A stretch of 9,361 nt of DNA, taken from NCBI GenBank assembly GCA_002425405.1, contig DIME01000018.1, forward strand, positions 1 through 9,361. Reading direction: 5' to 3'. Positions 6,302 to 9,361 of the stretch are shown here, piece after piece (position 1 is the first letter of the stretch; every line of letters starts with the position of its first letter). A model generated the notes under the pieces. It saw only the letters and a list, made by a program, of their open reading frames with translations. It was not told where the DNA came from and did no database searches. The position numbers were made by a program, and so were the translations under genes. The stretch comes from Candidatus Accumulibacter vicinus (lineage in GTDB: Bacteria; Pseudomonadota; Gammaproteobacteria; Burkholderiales; Rhodocyclaceae).

Positions 6302-7807
6302 TTACTTCGCCTGATCCTGCTTCATCGCATCGCGCACGGCCTTGCTGGCCGCATCTTCCGAAGCGGCAGGGGAAGAAGCCTCTTTCGGGCTCTCGAAACC
6401 CGGTGGCGTGGAGGAGGTGCCGTAATCGGAAGTCGGCATCTCGATCTGCACCGAATCGAGATCGACCTTGGTGTCCTCGTCGAGGCCGATGGTGACGAGT
6501 TGCGGAAAGAAGATGAGGATCCCGACCATGATCACCTGGATGCAGACGAAAGGGATCGCTCCCCAGTAGATATCGGTGGTCTTGACCGACGCCGGTGCCA
6601 CCGAGCGCAGGTAGAAGAGCGCAAAACCGAAAGGCGGGTGCATGAACGAAGTCTGCATGTTGACCGCCAGCAGAACACCAAACCAGATCAGGTCGATGCC
6701 GAGTGCCTGCGCAACCGGGCCCAGCAGCGGCACGACGATGAATGACAACTCGAAGAAATCGAGGAAGAAGGCGAGCAGGAAAACCAGGACATTGACGACG
6801 ATCAGGAAACCGATTTCGCCACCCGGCAGGCCGGTGAGCAGGTGCTCGACCCATTTGTGGCCATCGACTCCGTAGAAGGTCAGCGAGAAAACGCGTGCGC
6901 CCACCAGGATGAAGACCACGAAGGTGGTCAGCTTGGCGGTCGTGTCCATCGCCTGCCTGAGCAGTTTCCACGACAGGCGCCGGCGTGCCAGCGCCATGAT
7001 CAGGGCACCGGTTGCACCCATCGCTCCGCCCTCGGTCGGCGTCGCGATGCCGAGAAAGATCGTGCCGAGTACCAGGAAGATCAGCAGCAGCGGCGGGACC
7101 AGTGTCGTCAGTACGCGCAGCAGCAGCTTGCCGCCGCGCAAGGTCCGCGCTTCGAGTGGCAGGGCCGGCGTCCAGCGCGGCCTGAAAATCGCCACCAGCA
7201 CGATATAGCCGACGTAGAAGGCGGTCAGTGCCATGCCTGGCAGGAAGGCGCCCTTGTACATGTCGCCCACCGACTTGCCCAACTGGTCGGCCATGATGAT
7301 CAGCACCAGCGAAGGGGGAATGATCTGCGCCAGCGTTCCGGAAGCGGCAATGACGCCGGATGCGAGTTTCTTGTCATAGCCGTAGCGCAGCATGATCGGC
7401 AGCGAGATCAGACCCATCGAGATCACCGAGGCCGCGACGACGCCGGTCGTTGCGGCGAGCAGCGCGCCGACGAAGATCACCGCGAGGGCCAGGCCGCCAC
7501 GCAGCGGTCCAAAAAGCTGGCCGATGGTGTCGAGCAGGTCTTCGGCCATGCCTGACCTCTCCAGGATCAGTCCCATGAAGGTGAAGAATGGGATCGCCAG
7601 CAAGGTATCGTTGTTCATGATGCCGAAGATGCGGTCTGGCAATGCCTGGAACAGTTGCGGGCCGAGCAGGCCGAGTTCGATGCCGATCAACGCGAAGAAG
7701 ATGCCGTTGGCCGCCAGCGCAAAAGCGACCGGGAAACCGACGAGCAGGAAGATGACCATCGAAACGAAAATGATCGGCGCCATGTTGGCGATCAGGAACT
7801 CGGTCAT
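6302..7807 (-). CDS. dctM: TRAP transporter large membrane subunit DctM
   Basis: A polytopic inner-membrane permease of about 501 residues, the ion-coupled transport channel of a TRAP system. Seen: hydrophobic N-terminus (NMAPIIFVSMVIFLLVGFPV), the family segments NNDTLLAIPFFTFMGLILE (66-84), GALLAATTGVVAASVISMG, GTLAQIIPPSLVLIIMADQL (near 158-177), GIATPTEGGAMGA (near 254-266) and MQTSFMHPPFGFALFY (near 385-400), with a dozen or so membrane helices. The last 60 residues (from about 443) form a hydrophilic, Ser/Glu/Ala-rich tail beyond the last helix, longer than the usual 425-450-residue family size. The ATG at 7807 overlaps the dctQ TGA as TGATG and has GGGAG 7 nt upstream; GTG 7810 is also in frame but too close to that site. 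This layout implies translational coupling to dctQ. It should pair with TakP. Confidence 0.95.
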   Translation of the reverse strand: MTEFLIANMAPIIFVSMVIFLLVGFPVAFALAANGIFFALIGIELGLLGPQLFQALPDRIFGIMNNDTLLAIPFFTFMGLILERSGMAEDLLDTIGQLFGPLRGGLALAVIFVGALLAATTGVVAASVISMGLISLPIMLRYGYDKKLASGVIAASGTLAQIIPPSLVLIIMADQLGKSVGDMYKGAFLPGMALTAFYVGYIVLVAIFRPRWTPALPLEARTLRGGKLLLRVLTTLVPPLLLIFLVLGTIFLGIATPTEGGAMGATGALIMALARRRLSWKLLRQAMDTTAKLTTFVVFILVGARVFSLTFYGVDGHKWVEHLLTGLPGGEIGFLIVVNVLVFLLAFFLDFFELSFIVVPLLGPVAQALGIDLIWFGVLLAVNMQTSFMHPPFGFALFYLRSVAPASVKTTDIYWGAIPFVCIQVIMVGILIFFPQLVTIGLDEDTKVDLDSVQIEMPTSDYGTSSTPPGFESPKEASSPAASEDAASKAVRDAMKQDQAK

Positions 7808-8394
7808 CACAGTTCTCCCTTCTGGGCCTTGATGGCGAGTGCCAGTTCTTCTTCAGGCGTCGGTTGGTGCGTCTTTGCGCTCGGGTCAGGGCACTTGCCC
7901 TGCAGGAAACCGATGCGTTTGATCAACTCGGAGATGCCCTGAATCACCAGCAGGAAGAAGCCGATCGGCACCAGCAGACGAACCGGCCAGACCACCAGGC
8001 CGCCCGCGTTGCTCGACTGCTCGTTGTTGTGCAGCGCGAGCAGGAAGATCGGCCACGACAAGTACATCACGGCGATTGCCATCGGCAGCAGGAAAAAGAT
8101 GATGCCGAAAATGTCGATCCAGGTCTGGCCTCTTCTCGACAGGCGGCCGGCAATCAGGTCAATGCGCACATGCTCGTTGCGTTTCAGCGTGTAGCCCGCG
8201 CCAAAGAGAAAAATCGCCGAAAACAGGTACCACTGGATCTCGAGAAAGGCGTTCGAACTGTAGTTGATGGTGTAACGCATGACCGCATTGCCGGCGGCGA
8301 TCAGTGTAACGACCAGGACCAGCCAGATGATGGCCTTGCCGATGAGCTCGGTGAGCCCATCGATCAGGCTGGAAAGCTTGAGTAGACTGTTCAC
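7807..8394 (-). CDS. dctQ: TRAP transporter small membrane subunit DctQ
   Basis: A 195-residue inner-membrane protein of the DctQ family, with four predicted helices at about 19-39, 50-70, 92-112 and 134-158. It helps assemble the TRAP permease with DctM. The motif RNEHVRIDLIAGRLSRRGQ (72-90) after helix 2 is typical of the family. The C-terminus is a charged cytoplasmic tail of about 30 residues (PTPEEELALAIKAQKGEL). The start is set by GGAGGA (8407-8402), 7 nt before GTG 8394. In-frame ATG 8409 overlaps that site and has only a T-run upstream, and GTG 8448 would add 18 unlikely residues. Its TGA overlaps the dctM ATG, so both are read from one mRNA. Family is clear; the substrate comes from TakP. 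Confidence 0.93.
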   Translation of the reverse strand: MNSLLKLSSLIDGLTELIGKAIIWLVLVVTLIAAGNAVMRYTINYSSNAFLEIQWYLFSAIFLFGAGYTLKRNEHVRIDLIAGRLSRRGQTWIDIFGIIFFLLPMAIAVMYLSWPIFLLALHNNEQSSNAGGLVVWPVRLLVPIGFFLLVIQGISELIKRIGFLQGKCPDPSAKTHQPTPEEELALAIKAQKGEL

Positions 8395-8462
8395 GGGATA
8401 TTCCTCCATTGACAAGCAAAAAAATTCACTCCTCCTGGGCCCGATCACTTGTGCTTTGCCTC

Positions 8463-8475
8463 ATTGCCGGGCAAT
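8463..8475. promoter_or_regulatory. 13-bp palindrome in the dctQM leader
   Basis: ATTGCC-G-GGCAAT is perfectly symmetric around one central base. It lies about 70 bp upstream of the dctQ GTG and downstream of the proposed promoter, a position that would suit a repressor. Binding is inferred from symmetry only. Confidence 0.35.
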
Positions 8476-8559
8476 TCATCAGGCCGTTTTGCAGGATGCG
8501 AACTCGTGTCCGCTCGATCCAAGCTGCAAAGGCCATGATTATGGCACATCTGTGATTCA

Positions 8560-8588
8560 ACTATGCGAGATCAATTGCGCCCTGTGAA
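8560..8588 (-). promoter_or_regulatory. Candidate sigma-70 promoter for dctQM
   Basis: On the minus strand TTCACA (8588-8583; five of six to TTGACA) and CATAGT (8565-8560; four of six to TATAAT) are 17 bp apart. The AT-rich block at about 8601-8640 lies directly upstream, where an UP element would be. A nearer CATAAT (8543-8538) has a better -10 but no matching -35. The leader would be about 160 nt long. Confidence 0.4.
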
Positions 8589-8821
8589 AATCCCGAAGAT
8601 GTTGAAAAATAATTAAAAATCGGTTGATTGGATTTTTTCACAAAGTTCATTGGCCAGTTTTCGCGGCGCTCGCAAGCGGTTTGCCCCGGGTTCGCTGCAG
8701 ACCCTGACGCATGCCGCTGCATCTGCTGGTGCCGGATGGCCGAGGGCATTCCGGTTCGCGGAGGCAGGTTCGACCACCCCTGTAATTCGCCTCTCCTCGG
8801 GAACCGGGCGGATATTCAGGA

Positions 8822-8827
8822 TAAAAT
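8822..8827 (+). promoter_or_regulatory. Possible -10 box of rlmD
   Basis: TAAAAT, five of six to the -10 consensus, sits 27 nt before the rlmD ATG. There is no acceptable -35 box 16-18 bp upstream, and an alternative GATATT lies at 8811-8816. The leader would be only about 20 nt. Confidence 0.25.
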
Positions 8828-8854
8828 CACGCGTTTTCTCTGCGGAAGCGTCGC

Positions 8855-9361
8855 ATGCCTACCGGAACCATCGAGTCGCTGGACCACGAGGCGCGGGGAG
8901 TCACCCGTCTTGACGGCAAAACGGTTTTCGTCGAGGGCGCCTTGCCGGGCGAATGCGTCGAGTACGCCAGCTATCGACGGAAACCCAGCTATGAGCTGGC
9001 ACGCACGCTGCATGTGCGGGCATCGTCGCCGCAGCGGGTGACGCCACGCTGTCCGCATTTTGGCGTCTGCGGCGGTTGCAGCATGCAGCATTTCGATCCA
9101 CAGGCACAGGTCGCGGCCAAGCAGCGCCTGCTCGAGGACAATCTCTGGCACCTCGGCCGCATCAAGGCAGACCAGCTCTACGCGCCGATTTACGGCCAGC
9201 CTTGGGGCTACCGCTATCGAGCGCGCCTTTCCGTTCGTCTGGTGCCGAAGAAAGGTGGCGTTCTCGTCGGCTTCCACGAGAAGAAAAGCAGCTACGTCGC
9301 GGACATCAAACAATGCGAAATTCTGCCGCCACACCTGTCGGCGATGCTCTTGCCGCTGCGC
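8855..9361 (+). CDS. rlmD: 23S rRNA (uracil-1939-C5)-methyltransferase RlmD, 5' part (partial at window edge)
   Basis: The first 169 residues of RlmD (RumA), a SAM-dependent enzyme that makes m5U1939 in 23S rRNA; the frame stays open to the last base. It starts MPTGTIESLDHEARGV, a TRAM RNA-binding domain (about 1-55). The iron-sulfur signature SPQRVTPRCPHFGVCGGCSM follows (about residues 58-77), with cysteines near 66, 72 and 75 and the fourth in IKQCEIL near 153, binding a [4Fe-4S] cluster. PWGYRYRARLSVRLV resembles the E. coli PWGYRRRARLSLNYL segment. The Rossmann methyltransferase domain and catalytic Cys lie beyond the window. GGAAG (8844-8848) is 6 nt before ATG, and an in-frame TAA at 8822 rules out an earlier start. 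It diverges from dctQM and has no functional link to it. Confidence 0.95.
   Translation, partial: MPTGTIESLDHEARGVTRLDGKTVFVEGALPGECVEYASYRRKPSYELARTLHVRASSPQRVTPRCPHFGVCGGCSMQHFDPQAQVAAKQRLLEDNLWHLGRIKADQLYAPIYGQPWGYRYRARLSVRLVPKKGGVLVGFHEKKSSYVADIKQCEILPPHLSAMLLPLR

Larger units (their letters stand above)
8395..8854. other. Divergent regulatory spacer between dctQ and rlmD
   Basis: No gene is supported in these 460 bases; a 62-codon frame on the minus strand lacks family features. The spacer must promote dctQM (minus) and rlmD (plus). It holds an AT-rich block at about 8601-8640 that stands out from GC-rich surroundings and includes AAAAATC/GATTTTT arms (8615-8621, 8631-8637). It also holds a 13-bp palindrome at 8463-8475 and a promoter candidate at 8560-8588. 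Confidence 0.55.

Noticed and set aside
6183..6971. 262-codon minus-strand frame overlapping the end of dctM
   Set aside because: It is a shifted frame of dctM and crosses the terminator; the dctM frame has the conserved TRAP segments.
8395..8660. Sigma-54 promoter and IHF site for a DctBD-type control of dctQM
   Set aside because: A near IHF match (AATCAACCGATTT, minus strand) exists, but no GG-N10-GC element with acceptable flanks was found between it and dctQ.
8561..8749. 62-codon minus-strand frame upstream of dctQ
   Set aside because: It crosses the AT-rich block and has no ribosome site or domain.

Overview
The window looks like chromosomal DNA of a high-GC Gram-negative bacterium, most likely a betaproteobacterium (Rhodocyclales-like). 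This placement rests on protein style and gene content, not on a marker gene. No rRNA, tRNA, insertion sequence, phage gene, plasmid gene or CRISPR array is visible.

Layout, left to right. (1) 17-1705, minus: a soluble sensor histidine kinase with three PAS domains and a NarL-type (HisKA_3) core, whose frame stops inside the ATPase domain. (2) 1706-2194: non-coding, with several small palindromes, a pair of 12-bp direct repeats and a possible 29-codon leader ORF. (3) 2195-2839, plus: a short ankyrin-repeat protein. (4) 2883-3839, minus: hprA-like hydroxypyruvate reductase/glycerate dehydrogenase. (5) 3840-3966: two consecutive hairpins, one a perfect 15-bp inverted repeat that contains the stop codon of the next gene. 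(6) 3965-4669, minus: the N-terminal half of an aldehyde dehydrogenase-like protein without catalytic Glu or Cys. (7) 4670-5074: spacer holding a perfect 16-bp palindrome and a consensus -10 box. (8) 5075-6154, plus: a Tat-exported TRAP solute-binding protein of the TakP (2-oxoacid) type. (9) 6154-6301: three hairpins, including a strong bidirectional terminator. (10) 6302-8394, minus: dctM and dctQ, the TRAP membrane subunits, translationally coupled and facing the solute-binding gene. (11) 8395-8854: a divergent regulatory region with an AT-rich block, a promoter candidate and a 13-bp palindrome. (12) 8855-9361, plus: the 5' part of rlmD, the 23S rRNA m5U1939 methyltransferase, cut by the window edge.

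How they fit together. TakP, DctQ and DctM should form one TRAP transporter for a small 2-oxo or related carboxylic acid. It is unusual in being split into two convergent transcription units that share a terminator. HprA handles a 2-oxoacid/2-hydroxyacid pair (hydroxypyruvate/glycerate), so a link to the transporter is possible but is only inferred from proximity. The kinase probably pairs with a NarL-type response regulator beyond the left edge.

I see no clearly new multi-gene system. The most rewarding points are the shortened kinase and ALDH genes, the inverted repeat at the ALDH stop codon, the convergent TRAP locus, and the promoter-proximal palindromes.
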